Shown piece by piece: positions 1 to 13,100 of a DNA stretch of 64,000 nucleotides. Numbering within the stretch: the first letter of the stretch is position 1; each line of letters starts with the position of its first letter. A program made the position numbers and the translations under genes. The notes beneath the pieces were generated by a model. The model was not told where the DNA came from. It searched no databases and saw only the letters and a program-made list of their open reading frames with translations. Origin of the DNA: Antedon mediterranea (Eukaryota; Echinodermata; Crinoidea; Comatulida; Antedonidae); the NCBI RefSeq assembly GCF_964355755.1, contig NC_092670.1:15561201-15625200 (forward strand). Direction: 5' to 3'.

Positions 1-385
1 CTATGATTGTTTGCAATGTCCACATATTATTTCCGTGGGCATATCCATAGTGTATCACTCACAAAAAAGACGTGTGAGGTTCTTTCTTTAGATTTTGAAG
101 AATGATTTGTGTTACAGGTTGACACATGAGTCAAATGCTCAAGATATCGGCTAACGCCATGGGACCCTTGGCTTATCAATGAATAATAAATACAGTACTA
201 CTTTCGTTCAATTGAAATCAGAATCTGACCGTTTCATTAAATTGGGTGTGATTAGGCCTAAACATATAATAATTTATTAAAAAGGTACAATAAAAACAAA
301 TGCATCAGAGGCGTAAAGAACCCATGGTCAATATCATGTAAAATGTATATGGTATAAGCACTGTGGAAGGGGTCATTATTATTAA

Positions 386-602
386 ACTGGAAAATTCGGC
401 TTATCAACAAATAAATACTTTCGTTTAAAATGTAAAATAAGACTGCAAAATTGGGCTTATCAACAAATAAATACTTTCGTTCAAAATGTAAAATAAGACT
501 GCACAATTGGGCTTATCAACAAATAAAATACTTTTTTTTCAAAATGTAAAATTAAGACTGGAAAATTGGGCTTATAAACAAATAAATACTTTTTTTCAAA
601 AT
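386..602. repeat. Minisatellite, about 57-bp unit, about 4 copies
   Basis: Tandem copies of a unit containing GGCTTATCAACAAATAAATA, spaced 56 to 59 bp and progressively diverged. Open frames through it are by-products of the repeat. No gene is seen in 1-2200. Confidence 0.85.
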
Positions 603-630
603 GTAAGAAAACATTTTTTAAATATAATCC

Positions 631-786
631 TTAAGCTCTGTCTATACTATCAAACTAAATATGATGTGCCCATATTATATAGACATGACGATGTCATATC
701 ACTACGATATTCGGGCATATCACTACCATATTTGGGCACATCACACTTTTTTTGTTAAACTAGTTGGGACAGTGTAGACACAGAAC
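631..786. mobile_element. Small inverted-repeat element, family A (full copy)
   Basis: The ends are inverted copies of each other: TTAAGCTCTGTCTAYACTATCAA on the left and its complement near 760-786. The interior is AT-rich with repeated 'gatgtcatatcac'-like segments. The same ends recur at 43632-43780, 46054-46184 and 55801-55984, and as half copies at 23992-24053 and 28531-28573. No coding capacity. A non-autonomous DNA transposon (MITE) is the likely identity; superfamily not determined. Confidence 0.75.
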
Positions 787-1257
787 TATGTGATCGAAAC
801 ATAAGTCGGAATTGGACTGACGCGATTGATTTAATTGGGTGTTTTTATTAATGTAATGATTCATTAAAAACTATAATACCGATACGCGTTTGGTATTGAT
901 CAATGGTGCAAAAAACCCTGAGAAATAATGTTATAACGCGATTTGGTGATAGCTTAGCAATAATACAACCCATAATTATACTATTATTATAAATACCTAT
1001 ATTACAAATCCATTCATATAACTTTTCATCGCGAACCGAAAATGTATAAATGTTATTCTACAGACAGTAATTATATATTCAAAAGCCTTATTATTATTAT
1101 CAATACCTAAATGCGATAGTAATAACCACATAAACATACATTATTCCCAATACAAGTTTGTGCGTTTAATTCTAGAAAGAAACGACTGTGCTGACAGGCC
1201 AATGACAAATCACAAGTAAAGTCCCAATTGTTCACTTGCGTTTTGATTGGCCGACCT

Positions 1258-1885
1258 ATTTTTTTTTTTTCTTTTTTTCTTAGGTATATTTATTCATAAA
1301 AAGACATCAAAATACAACGGCAGCCAAAAGGCTGAAAAGTAGTATTTTACAAAATTTGATAAAAATATATAGGCCTAAATACAGTATGTATAAAAGGTAA
1401 AACTAGTTAAAAAAAATTAACACATTAAAATTGGTCCACCTGTAAGTTAAAATAGTGCCAGCCTATTCAATATTCATCATTAATGAGTCGGACTAAAAAA
1501 GGGACTGGTGAAGATCTAAATCTTTCTGTACGACCAAACGGGATTTCGAGTAGAGGCTTACTCGCAGACCTCAGGGTTCTGCTAATGTCACGAACAGGGG
1601 GAAGAATGCTTCTAAATGTATCAGACTTTATTATTCCTTTACCAAATTTCAGTAAGAGTTGGACTCTTCTGTTAACTAGCGGTGGAACGTCTGACAATTT
1701 AAGAGCAGACTCGTAGGATACATAGTTCATACCATAAATGATTCGTAGAGCTCTTTTTTGAACTCTTTCTATTGACTTAGTTTGGTCTTTCGTAATTGAA
1801 CTGTGCCACACAGGGCATGCATATTCAACTAAAGGACGTATATAGCAAGTATATACTTGTAGTAAATCTTTAGAAGGCGCCTTGG
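1258..1885 (-). mobile_element. 5'-truncated LINE (reverse-transcriptase C-terminal region)
   Basis: On the minus strand, an open frame ending at 1467 encodes a segment typical of the C-terminus of CR1/jockey-like LINE ORF2. It has RPLVEYACPVWHSS (around 1790-1850), then a basic IERVQKRALRIIYG stretch and a leucine-rich tail. The frame continues upstream of the first methionine to about 1885, where similarity to LINE protein stops. Downstream is a 3' region ending in a T-run (A-run on the minus strand) at about 1260-1280, which marks the insertion end. Only the last part of the element remains, so it is a dead copy. Confidence 0.85.
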
Positions 1886-2089
1886 CCTATTATATTAGAT
1901 TAATGAAGACTGTTCTTACAACTGTCCAGTCAAAAAGTTACGCGGCGTTTTTTGTAAGAAATATTTCTTGTTATAATTTCTTTATCGTTTCATGATGATT
2001 TATTCTATTGTTTTGCGACATCAATCATCACCGTTTGGCCACTCCTATCAACCTATGACCCTGGCGCGGCGCACCTTTACTCGTCACGT

Positions 2090-2221
2090 CCCTGGATAAA
2101 AGCATTCAAGCATATCGCCACACACCATCTTTTGTTGTCCTTTTTTTTTGTGGTGAGCTTGTGGAAAAGACACGTTCTTTCGTTTTGCAACGGTGTTAAA
2201 ATTTATCCTTAAGATTTAAAA
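2090..2221 (+). promoter_or_regulatory. Presumed promoter and 5'UTR of the ACBP gene
   Basis: This stretch directly precedes the first coding exon and has a pyrimidine-rich tract about 70 bp before the ATG. No clear TATA box. A cluster of TAGGCCTA palindromes lies just downstream in intron 1 (2336-2395). The role is inferred from position only. Confidence 0.35.
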
Positions 2222-4444
2222 ATGTCTGTAAGTAAGCAAGTTAACAAGTGTTTTATGTATAAACGTGTGTCTTAGGATAAAATAGAGTAGGACAGTCTAA
2301 TAATAAATAGTAAGGAGACTTGTTAATCTAGCCTTTAATTTAGAATAAGCCTATTAGGCCTATTTATAGGCTAGGCCTAGTAGGTAGGCCTAGACTCGCT
2401 AGAGTAAGTAAGTGAAGTGTGCATGATGATGCCGGCCGGATGGACTGGCTTCGGACACGCACACTGGCTGATTAAAGTTTGTTAGCCTATGCCTAGTATA
2501 TTATTGTTATTATAGTAGTTATTATATATTAGTAGTAATTGCATTATTTTTAAGGTAGGCCTAGAGTAGTAAGTAGGCTGTTTTTAAATGATATTTTATA
2601 TATTAATATTTACCTTTTATTTTTTTTATTCCACACAATACAATTACAACAAAACATGCACAGTAATGATATTATAATTTTATTTGCATTAGGAAGCATT
2701 TGTGAAAGCGGCTGAAGAAGTTAAGCAACTAAAGCAATCCCCAACAGATCAGGAAAAGCTAGCGATATACGCCCTGTACAAACAGGCAACAGTTGGTGAC
2801 ACAAACACTAGTAAGTCCAGCCCTTGTTTACCGATCTATGTATGTGTATTTTGATAAATATTGGAGATTGAGAACAGTCTTTATTTGTACAACATTTACT
2901 TCGCTTTGAACCATAATGTTATCAATCAAAATGAACTTCATAATCAATCATTAGTGAAGGAACAAATATTTGTCAAGCCTACATAGGCTTGTTGTTTGTA
3001 CACTTGACATGACCCTAGTACTACTAATCTTTTAAGTCTTACTCTCTATATCCACTCATTGTGCTGACAGAATAATATTCATGGAATATTGCACTGTGCT
3101 CTAAACTGAAGGTCAAAGGCCATAATCATCTAGAAAATAGAATCCATGCACTAATGAATTTATTTATATTATTTTGTTTGTTTGCCATCATCAATAATTT
3201 GCTGTTAATTCAAATTAACCTTGTATTGACTTGTATCAATACAGCTTGTATTCATTATTATCTTTCGTTAATTTTGGTTGATTTCCAGTGGCGCAACAGC
3301 TATCAGTGCTCACTGGCAAAACCCATGGTCCCAGAGCTTATGGGGGCCCTGAACAGTGCCCAGGGGAAAAACCAGGCATTCAAATATGTAGAGAAAGGCT
3401 AAAAATGCATGAGGACTCCAGTGTTAAAGGGCCACTTAGGGTTCCTAAACCTGCGTTACGCCACTGTTATTATTGTTAAAGGATTGCACTAAAGTAAAGT
3501 GAGGTTTACCATGTTTATGGTACACCATAGAGGAGAAAGTGTTGAGAATGTCATTTTGGTTGAGTAGTGCAAGGCAAGGCAAGTAAAGTTTACTTGTTAC
3601 TTATTATGGTTTTTTTATTCATTGTAGCTCGCCCTGGAATGATAGACTTTACAGGAAAAGCCAAGTGGGATGCATGGAATGCACTCAAAGGTATTTTGGT
3701 TCCAGTGTATGGGGACTAAGCGGACTTTATTTGTGGTCTTAACTTCATGAGATTAGAGACCACATTTATGAGTTATTAATTATGAGTATCATTATCAGAT
3801 TATGTCAATTTGACCTTTATTGGTCACTTGACTTATTTTATTGCTAATGTAACCTACGGTATGCATTTTTTGATATGGGTGTAATGGATAATAAAATGAT
3901 CAGTTTTGTATTCCCTATCTAATGACACCATCCATGGAAGGCCATTTTTAATTTTTTGCATGCATATTGAGATGAAAAATAGAAGAAACCTTTTTAATAG
4001 CTGTAATATTGTTAGCTTCCTTCACTTTCTGTAGTTATAAAACATGTATTTTTTTTTTTTTTTTTTTTTAACTATATTTAATGAGGGTGATCCATCCAGC
4101 TATTGCTGATCATTAGGGACCCTCAGAGGTTCACAAGACAACATATACACAAGATGCTCTACATAAACAAAGTCTTATTACAAGTCTTTGGGAGTGGAGT
4201 AATTTGGTCCTTAGAAAAAATCCTGACATGTGACGGGACTTGAACCCAGGACCCTTGGAGTGGTAGCAAAGCATCAAAACCACCAAGCCACAATATCCCA
4301 TGTCTTTCCCTTTAGTAAAAAATATATCGTGTCTTGGAACTAGTTATTCATTTTGTAATACTTTTTTTTACAGGAAAGTCAAAGGAAGAGGCTGAAACAG
4401 AATATATACAAAAAGTTGAAGAATTGAAGTCAAAGTATAACTAA
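2222..4444 (+). CDS. ACBP: Acyl-CoA-binding protein (4 exons, 85 aa)
   Basis: Cytosolic carrier of long-chain acyl-CoA esters, buffering them and delivering them to lipid synthesis and oxidation. Coding exons are 2222-2227, 2693-2810, 3628-3690 and 4374-4444, all with GT-AG borders and continuous frame. The first exon holds only Met-Ser before a strong GTAAGT donor. The 85 residues match the usual 86 to 90 of single-domain ACBPs. The signature [11 protein letters not shown] is at residues 28-38 and [14 protein letters not shown] at 52-65. Tyr28, Tyr31, Lys32, Lys54 and Tyr73 sit where the family's acyl-CoA contacts are. There is no signal peptide or membrane segment, as expected. A short repeat follows in the 3'UTR, and an AATAAA at 5160 is a plausible end signal. 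I am confident of family and exon structure; the tiny first exon is the least certain part. Confidence 0.93.
3287..3468 (+). mobile_element. hAT-type MITE, family B copy 1 (ACBP intron 2)
   Basis: Ends are CAGTGGCGCAAC and GTTACGCCACTG, an inverted pair. The interior matches, in reverse, the element at 8780-8978. The flanking duplication has decayed here. The open frames across it are not a gene. Confidence 0.75.
4049..4306 (-). mobile_element. tRNA-derived SINE with LINE-type 3' tail (ACBP intron 3)
   Basis: Read on the minus strand, the 5' part (4302 down to 4232) is tRNA-like. It has an A-box-like TGGCTTGGTGG and a B-box-like GGTTCAAGTCC (about 4236-4246), the internal promoter elements of RNA polymerase III. 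The body is unrelated, and the 3' end (4125-4081) contains an inverted GAGGGT/ACCCTC pair followed by an A-run at 4069-4049. The same 3' segment ends the LINE fragment at 38655-39014, which suggests that LINE mobilises this SINE. Confidence 0.75.
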
Positions 4445-4475
4445 AACAAATTTGTTTGACAATCTATTGCAAATA

Positions 4476-4549
4476 TTGTATGGTACCTAAATGTTGTATG
4501 GTACCTAAATGTTGTATGGTACCTAAATGTTGTATGGTACCTAAATGTT
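4476..4549. repeat. 18-bp tandem repeat x4 in ACBP 3'UTR
   Basis: Four copies of TTGTATGGTACCTAAATG in direct array starting about 30 bp after the stop codon, so probably transcribed. Confidence 0.9.
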
Positions 4550-5159
4550 GTGTGATTAGATGAAGTCCCCCCAAAAAAACTGTTATATGCCAATGATTTC
4601 TATCACTCACAGTGAGTCATTGTGGTTAACAGAGGTCAGTCAATCTAAATTTCCTCTTTGAAAATGTTTATTTTTAAACTGTTTACTTTAGCACCCACTC
4701 TAAGGTATGTTCAAGCTTATGGAACGGAGAAATGGTTTCGTATCGTAGAGCGAATTGACATTTTTAATTGGAGTTAATTTTTTATACTTGATTAACTTAT
4801 GATTTTTTTTTTTAAATGTAACCAATATAATGGGTATTTGGATATCAACAATGGGTACATAATGACTTTTGTATCCATTTGGTATATGCTAATCTGTTAC
4901 ATTGAATTTTCGTATTGAGCTCAGGTTAGTGTTGTAGCAGGTGGATTCCACTCATACCAGGTTTTAATATTTTAAAAATAATTATGATATAATTATATTG
5001 TAATTTTTTCGCACTGAATTTTAATATGAGGATGTGCATATTATAATTATTATTGGAGTAGGGCCTATTGATTGGTTTTATATCTGTGATACAGAAACAA
5101 ATGTATTCAATGTTCAGCTTAACTTTGAACGGTTTAGATTATGTTTATTGTAAATGCAT

Positions 5160-5165
5160 AATAAA
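5160..5165 (+). terminator. Polyadenylation signal, ACBP
   Basis: AATAAA about 716 bp past the stop codon, followed by a GT-rich stretch. It is the best end signal before the next gene. Confidence 0.5.
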
Positions 5166-5199
5166 TATTGGATCATTGACTGAAATGTTGTTTGTGTCA

Positions 5200-6417
5200 A
5201 TTTGTGAGTTTTTTCTTTGATCACTTTAAACGAAAGTTCTTCCAATCAATAATTATTGATGATATTTCACTTTATGCATACATGAAATATTATACTATCT
5301 TGTGCGCAATTTGATTGATTTGCGCAATTATATATTGTCTAATTTATTTATTTTATTCTTTTTTTAACATTCAGGTTTCCGAGACCTCGGCATTTTAAAA
5401 TGCAAGATTTAATGTATCTGTTAATTAGACGTTTTCCATAAAATTTAAATTAAATTACGCCCTCTCACAAGCACGACAAATCTGTGTCCGACTGGAAATG
5501 AGTAGGTTGCTCAAACATTCCACCGCACAACCTTCAGTACACAGAGAGGGACTGCTCAATAGTGAAGCAGTCGAATACGTTTGTTGCATAACAAAAATAA
5601 TCATGATGTCAACATAATTTCGCGAGTAGTCTAGTATTAGTCGACCAGAAAAATGAACATGAATTACTATAGTCTTAATCCATATACCAATTGAATTACT
5701 AATATTATGGAGCATGTTGTAAAATGTTAGCTGATTAATGACAAATGTAATCGGGTACGTATTTTTTATTGCATTGTCTTTCTTTAACAATAATACAGTA
5801 GTTGTTGTCCCACCATGCCATGCATGGATGGTAGGCCTACCACCACCTTTGTTTGGCCTTTCTTTTCAATTACAGAGGCACGGACACCGACCATAGACAG
5901 CCTATCCGGCCATTATAGACCACCAGACCGGTGCAATGTATTTCCGGCACTAGCTTGGCCTAGCTTTGTTATTAAAGTTTGGAGTAGTGTAAACTATACC
6001 CAGCCTAGATATTAATCTGGCTAGTTAAGCTAAATTGTTTTATTAATATTTAATGTAGAGACTAATTAATATAGTAAAAATAACGAAGATACAGTAGGCC
6101 TAATTAATATTTAATATTTATAACAATTATTAATACTCAACTGATTGGTGTAAATGATAATTATTAATAATGATATTCAAACTTTTATTTTAAACAAATC
6201 GAAAATTATGTATCATCATACTAAGTAATGTAGGTGGAGACCACTATAGAAATAATTTTATTGTTTACAGTTTTTCATTCCAAAAATTAAAACACGGCTC
6301 CATTTAATTATAACTTAATTTTGATAAATTTATTAACTGGAAATTATAATGTAACAAAATAAACTATATAAAACTTTGATTTACAAATCTTAAATCCACA
6401 GATATTTTTGGTTAAAA
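5200..6417. other. Intergenic region, no gene recognised
   Basis: AT-rich sequence between the ACBP and first transporter genes. Short open frames (5455-5790 minus, 5815-6015 plus) show no recognisable family motif. Confidence 0.5.
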
Positions 6418-6950
6418 CAGGGGCGGATTGCTATAAGCGGTCTATAACCAGTCTTAGCGCTTAGCCGGCTATAATTCGTGACGTAGCAAGTAGTCTTATA
6501 TTATAGACCATTGCTATACCGCGGTCTAACCTGTAAACGGTCTTTAAAAAAGCCTACTCGAAGGAGTCTTAAAACAGTCTTAAACCTCTCTTTTTGTTGC
6601 TTTTACGTATTATTTATCGTCAAAGACGACCAATTGAACGAGTTTTAAGTGTTAAATCAAATAATAACGGTGATTTTATTGTTATATAGGCCTAGAATGG
6701 ATTTTCTCGCGTAGAAATGTACGTACTGTTATGATTGTGAATTGAACAAGCGTGACGAACATTACCTTATTTGGTATTCTACGCGCAAAGTACGCCCTCA
6801 ATTTGTTACTTTACACGGTCTTATCTAAGACGGGTTTATAGCAATGGTCTATCAGGAGTGGCTTTAATAAGACCGTCTATCTGATAAAGCCGGCTTTAAT
6901 CGGGGAGTTAAGACCATCAGTTAAGACTGTTTTATAGCAATCCACCCCAG
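6418..6950. mobile_element. Long palindromic MITE, about 530 bp
   Basis: Left end CAGGGGCGGATTGCTATAA and right end TTATAGCAATCCACCCCAG are inverted copies. Further inside, segments around GACCATTGCTATA (about 6507) and TATAGCAATGGTC (about 6838) also pair, so most of the element could fold back on itself. No coding capacity. Confidence 0.75.
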
Positions 6951-7152
6951 CAGTTTACAGTATTTTGTCTTTTAAAAGTGAAATCATATTTGTTCGTTTT
7001 TTCAAGGCAATGAAGTGAATAATTGAAAATACAAAATTATTTAAATTTTTAATCAACTTTATTTGTCATGTTTTGGAGACTAAACAATTCACGTTGAATT
7101 AATTTTTTTTTAGAAATCTGATGTGAATGAATTAATTTTGCTCGTCAGCAAA

Positions 7153-10100
7153 ATGAAAATCAAGAAACAACCAATCAAGAAACTTGTAAAGAAGCCGCCT
7201 CCAAAATACTGGAAGTATGTGGTGCTATTTGGAGCACATGTCGGTCTTCTTCTTAGTGTTGGACCAGCCAAGATGCTTGGGGTGTTCTTGGTGGAATTCA
7301 AGGAGGAATTCAATGCTAATTCTGGAGTCATTGGAGCAATAACAACGTTAATATACTTTCTCTTAGCAATAGCAGGTAGGAATGGGCATTTTTACTGATT
7401 ACATATCAGGTCACTTGTATGATGTGAGGGTCGAAAAAAGCTGTTTGTTAAAAAAAGTAATTGTTACTGTTAATTTATCGGGGCAGTATGTTGGTCTAGG
7501 AAGGAACTTGTTTTTAGAAAAAGGCAATTTTATCGTTATAATCAATTCAATTGGGGTAGCCTATGGCACCAAAAAAAGCTGTGTTAATTGGAATCAATGC
7601 TTGTGATAGAGAACCACCTGGTCGAATATTATTTTTCTCTCTGAGTTTAAAACAGAAATTAACCTAATATAGGACATTATATCTCATGTCAACATGTTTT
7701 GCCAACCGAAATGGTTGGTTTTTTAGACAATTTTGTAAACATTTAAAAAAAATATTAAATAATTAGCAATCACCCTCGTAAAGCAAAAATGCGTCAACAA
7801 TGTGTTTATTGCATCAAAATACAGTACATGACAAATATAATATAATTTTATATAATTTAAAGTACAATTTCTAATCAATCAATCAATCGTTCGATTTATA
7901 TAGCGCCATTCTAATGTTAGGGTTTGGTTATAATTGATTGACTGGTTTTTAAGAGAGGACCCAAAAAATGTACAGTAACAACTACAGTAGATCAATTTTG
8001 ACAGGATCCCTAATATAACAACTTTACTTTTTTACTAATATTTCATTTTCACACAAAGAAATCATAGCACTGGAACAGTGCAAATGAAAAACTAATCACG
8101 ATTTAAAAAATGCAACCTTAACTTTTTCTGGGTTGACTGTACAAAGGATGATTGTGTTTCACCATAGGATTAAATAGTGTTTTTTATAATGGTCTCTCAC
8201 CTTCTAAAAGTTTATGCAATACAGCTTCAATCTTATAATTCCAAATACTGGGCCTACTTTTGTTCACATTTCCCCATACCAAGAAGTCTTAAGACCAATT
8301 TACACAGATGAGTGGTAATGGTGGTAAACTGAAAACCGCATAGCTTGTCCCGTGTAGAATGTGTATCTAACGTGAGTGGTAACCCCATCCACTCCGCGTT
8401 TCTGTAAATTGTCATAAGGCATATTAATATAGATTCTATGTTTTTATTACCGTTACGCTTGTCTGTGTAAATTGTGCTGCATACATTGGGATGTAGATAA
8501 ACTGGCAAAGACTACACCACATTGTGGTGCATACATTGGGATGTAGATAAACTGGCAAAGACTACACCACATGTTGTTAATGCATGTTTGATGTTTTTTA
8601 TAATTAATTTAGCACATTTCATGTTGATATAAAAATACAATACATTGTTAAATATTTTCAATTATATAAGTGCAAAATGTAACTTTTTATAAAGTCTTCT
8701 TTAGTATCTATACAATACATCTGCTCAGAAGTGCACTTCTACATTCTCTCTAAGCCTCAAATGGAATTTAGTTTATAAGCAGTTGCGTAATGCAGAGGCA
8801 TAAGGCACCTGGTTTAGGAACCCCAAGTGGCTCTCCAACGCTGGAGGCCTCGGGCATCTTTCGCTCTTTTCAACATATTTTAATGGCTGTTTTTTCCTCT
8901 GGGCACTGCTCAAGTGCCCTCGTAAGCTCCGGGGCCCCTGGGTTTGGCCAGTTAGCGCTCATAGCCATTATGCCACTGTTTATAAGCATGATAAATTATA
9001 AAATAGTTTATCAATTCTGTAATTGGCAAGTTTGTAACTGTTGGAAGTGTATGATATATAGCCTCGTATCCGGATATTCACCCCCTGGACATTTACCCCC
9101 CGGACAACTACCCCCCGGACAACCACCACCTGGACCACTACCCCCTTAGGACAACTACCCCTTTAGGACAACTACCCCCCGGACAAATACCCCCCGGACA
9201 ACTACCCCCTTAGGACAACAACCCCCTTAGGACAACTACCCCCTGGACAACTACCCCCCGGACAATTACCCCCTAGGAACAATTACCCCCCGGACAATTA
9301 CCACCCGGACAATTACCCCCCGGACAATTACCACCCAGAAAACTATCCCTTTAGAACACCCTAACCACCCAGACCATTCAACAACCTGACTCTGCAACAG
9401 TGTATAATAGGAATTAATAACTATATTTTAATTCGTTACTTTGACGAATTACTATTCATTATTGTAAACAAAAGTAAAAGATTGAACATAAATATAGCCT
9501 GGTATAAACTGAAGATCGTCACACATGATCATAGGATAGTCGAACGTATTATATAGTACTCCCTGTATTTACTGTAAAGACTGGGATCGCTAATAATAAT
9601 AATAATTTTTGCGTCAGGACAATGCTTCGATAACCACTGGTCTTAAAAGAATTAATATTTGTCTCAAATTTGTCATATATGTATTTTTGTACACTTGAAG
9701 AATAATATCACTTTTGATATTTGACCTCAATGTTCACTCACCGAATAAACGTCGATCTTTAAATAAATTCCCCTCAAATAAACGGTGACCATGTCACTCC
9801 CATGAAACATCATATGGAATAATCGGCGTCTATTTCCATTAGATTATACCCCCTCCCATTGAATAAACAACTTTCTTCCAATAAATGTCCACCTAAAAAC
9901 CACCTAAACAATAAACAGCCCAGGCCGTTTTTTCAATAAATACGGTACTTTAAATCTAGCACATCTAGGGTCTAGCGTGCTGTTAAACAGAATAATCGGT
10001 TAAAAACGGGTGTTTCGAAACTAGAGACCCGAGACCAGAGACCAGAGACCCAATACGAAAAGGGAGACCTAAATATACGAAAAGGGAGACCCACGTACGA

Positions 10101-13100
10101 AAAGGGAGACCCCACTATACGAAAAGGGAGACCCCACTATACGAAAAGGGAGACCCTAATATACGAAAAGGGAGACCTAAATATACGAAAAGGGAGACCC
10201 AATTATACGAAAGGGAGACCCAAATATACAAAATGGGAGGCCCAAATATACGAAAAGGGAGACCCACTATAAGAAAAGGGAGACCCACTATAAGAAAAGG
10301 GAGACCCCACTATACGAAAAGAGAGACCACACTATACGAAAAGGGAGACCCTAATAATATACGAAAAGGGAGACCCAAATATAGGTCTCCATTTTCGTAT
10401 TGGGTCTCGTTTCAGGTCTCTGGTCTCGGATCTCTAGTTTCGAAACACCCGTTAAAAACAATTTCATTTTTACAGAAACCGGTCCTATATATTTGTCTAC
10501 TTTTGGATGGGGGGGGGGGGTAGTTGACCGGGGGTAGTTGACCGGGGGGTAGTTGTCCGGGGGTTTGTTATCCTAAGGGGGTAGTTGTCCTAAGGGGGTA
10601 GTTGTCCGGGGGTAGTTGTCCTAAGGGGGTAGTTGTCCGGGTGGTAAACATCCGGGGGGTAACTGTCTAGGGGGTAGGTGTCCTAGAACCGAAAAGGGAG
10701 ACCCCCTATACGAAAAGGGAGACCCCACTATACGAAAAGGGAGACCCTAATATACGAAAAGGGAGACCTAAATATACGAAAAGGGAGACCCAATTATACG
10801 AAAGGGAGACCCAAATATACAAAATGGGAGACCCAAATATACGAAAAGGGAGACCCACTATAAGAAAAGGGAGACCCACTATAAGAAAAGGGAGACCCCA
10901 CTATACGAAAAGAGAGACCACACTATACGAAAAGGGAGACCCTAATAATATACGAAAAGGGAGACCCAAATATAGGTCTCCCTTTTCGTATTGGGTCTCG
11001 TTTCAGGTCTCTGGTCTCGGATCTCTAGTTTCGAAACACCCGTTAAAAACAGATGATTTCATTTTTACAGAAACCGGTCCTATATATTTGTCTACTTTTG
11101 GATGGGGGGGGGGGTAGTTGACCGGGGGGTAGTTGACCGGGGGGTAGTTGACCGGGGGGTAGTTATCCTAAGGGGGTAGTTGTCCTAAGGGGGTGGTTGT
11201 CCGGGGGGTAGTTGTCCGGGGGGTTGTTATCCTAAGGGGGTAGTTGTCCTAAGGGGGTAGTTGTCCGGGGGGTAGTTGTCCGGGGGGTAGTTGTCCTAAG
11301 GGGGTAGTTGTCCGGGTGGTAAACATCCGGGGGGTAACTGTCTAGGGGGTAGGTGTCCTAGAACCATATAGCCTATGTGCAGGCCTGTACTACACTGTGA
11401 TTGGACCATTCTGAGGGTCCAGCTAAGAAATACCCAGACAACCCCCCATCATAACAACCCAATGTACAGTACTACTGTACTCATCTTAAAACTCATCTCA
11501 AACCAACTCTAAACAAATCATTCACAAAGTAGTTGAAAAATATATATAAAGTAAGTATGATAATTTATTTAATATCCTGTAGGGCTGTTTGCCAGCATGC
11601 TTTATAAGCACTATAGCTGCAGATTGGTATCCATGGTTGGTGGATTGATAATTGGAATTGGCTTTATTCTAACGTCTGTTGCCAGAAACGTCTTCCATTT
11701 ATTTTTGTTCGTAGACATATTAGCGGGTACAGTATTCATTTATTTTTACCCTTAAATATCTTTCAAGAGAGTAATCCCTCCAGTTTGACCCATGTACTGT
11801 ACACCTTAACACACCCTGGAGGAGGGACGGGGTTACCCTGGGGTAGGGGCATTGGTTACCCTGATTTATTTTTTTCAGTCCCTGTCATTATGAACCGAAA
11901 ATTGAACGCCATGGCAGCTCAACACAAAAGGACCCTAGGGAAAAATGTTCACTTTGTTAGAACAAATTATGTTGTTGAAAAACATCAAAAAGGTTAACAT
12001 ATCAAATATATGGCAATAAATTACACACTTTACACTCAGATATTCAAAATGCATTAGGATTATGTGACATGTTTTTGGAAAGTTTCCATTTTTTTTTTTA
12101 GTTGACAGTATTTGTTTGAAATGTACTATTGTGATTTGTTTGTTCTAGGTATTGGTATTGGCCTCGCTGGTAACCCCATGGTAGTGGTAATAGCCCACTA
12201 TTTTGACAAGCAGTATGCGACCGCGAACGGTTTTGCGATGGCGGGAGTTGATGTCGGGCTAGTAGTTCTGCCACCTTTGACAGATTATATATCAAGCGCA
12301 TACGGTTGGAGAGGCGCACTTCTAATACTTGGTGCTGCCACTTTGAACGTTACTGCGATGGGAGCACTATTCCGTCCTATTCCTAAAATCAAAGAAGGGA
12401 TTCCTGATCAAGAATATGATGAATTAAATCCAGTTTCAGCAGATCTTCCTGATGATGCTGAAAATAATGATACAATCACAAAACATACGGAAGATCAAAC
12501 AGATGTTATATTAGATGATTCTGATCAAATAACAAAGGCACCCGTAACAGAAGCGGTGTTAGAAAATGAAAATTTTTTAAATTCAAGAACAACACCAAAT
12601 ATGGTAGCTTTTGACACGGAAGAGTTGGACACTGTATCTCGCATAAAAATTCCCGTTCTTCAAAAAGTTGTAAATACATTAGATCTACACATTTTTAAAA
12701 TACCAAAATTTTTAGTACTAATGCCTGTAACCATGATCGTGGCTTCAGCCAATTCCGCCATCTTGGCTCATATTGTAGCTAGGGCCATCTCCGATGGGAT
12801 TTCCCCGTTCTTTGGATCTTTACTCCTTTCTGGAATCGGTGCTACTAGTATGATAGCACGATGCACACATGGGTTTATTATTGACAAAGAAATAATGTCA
12901 GCGTCGCGGTTGTACACCATAGCTCTAATTCTTGGTGGTGTGTTCACATTTCTTTCCTTGTTTTGTAATAGCTTCCCAACCTTTTTGACATACACTTTGT
13001 TTTATGGAGCTGTGAGTGGGATATTTCAGTGTGCTTCTATACCTATAGTAAAGAGTACTGTGCCCTCCCGGATGCTGGGCGGAGCCGTTGCATGGTTGTT

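Noticed and set aside
3154-3479. Open frames overlapping ACBP intron 2
   Set aside because: They span a hAT-type MITE and lie between good ACBP splice sites; no protein family similarity.
4232-4302. Possible functional tRNA gene on the minus strand
   Set aside because: A and B boxes are present, but the acceptor stem does not close and the region is the head of a SINE with an A-rich tail.
5455-6015. Open frames of 111 residues (minus) and 66 residues (plus) in the intergenic region
   Set aside because: No recognisable domain, no splice context, composition like the surrounding DNA.
10233-11117. Two near-identical open frames rich in IRKGRP repeats
   Set aside because: Translation of the 21-bp minisatellite; no start context, splice sites or family similarity.
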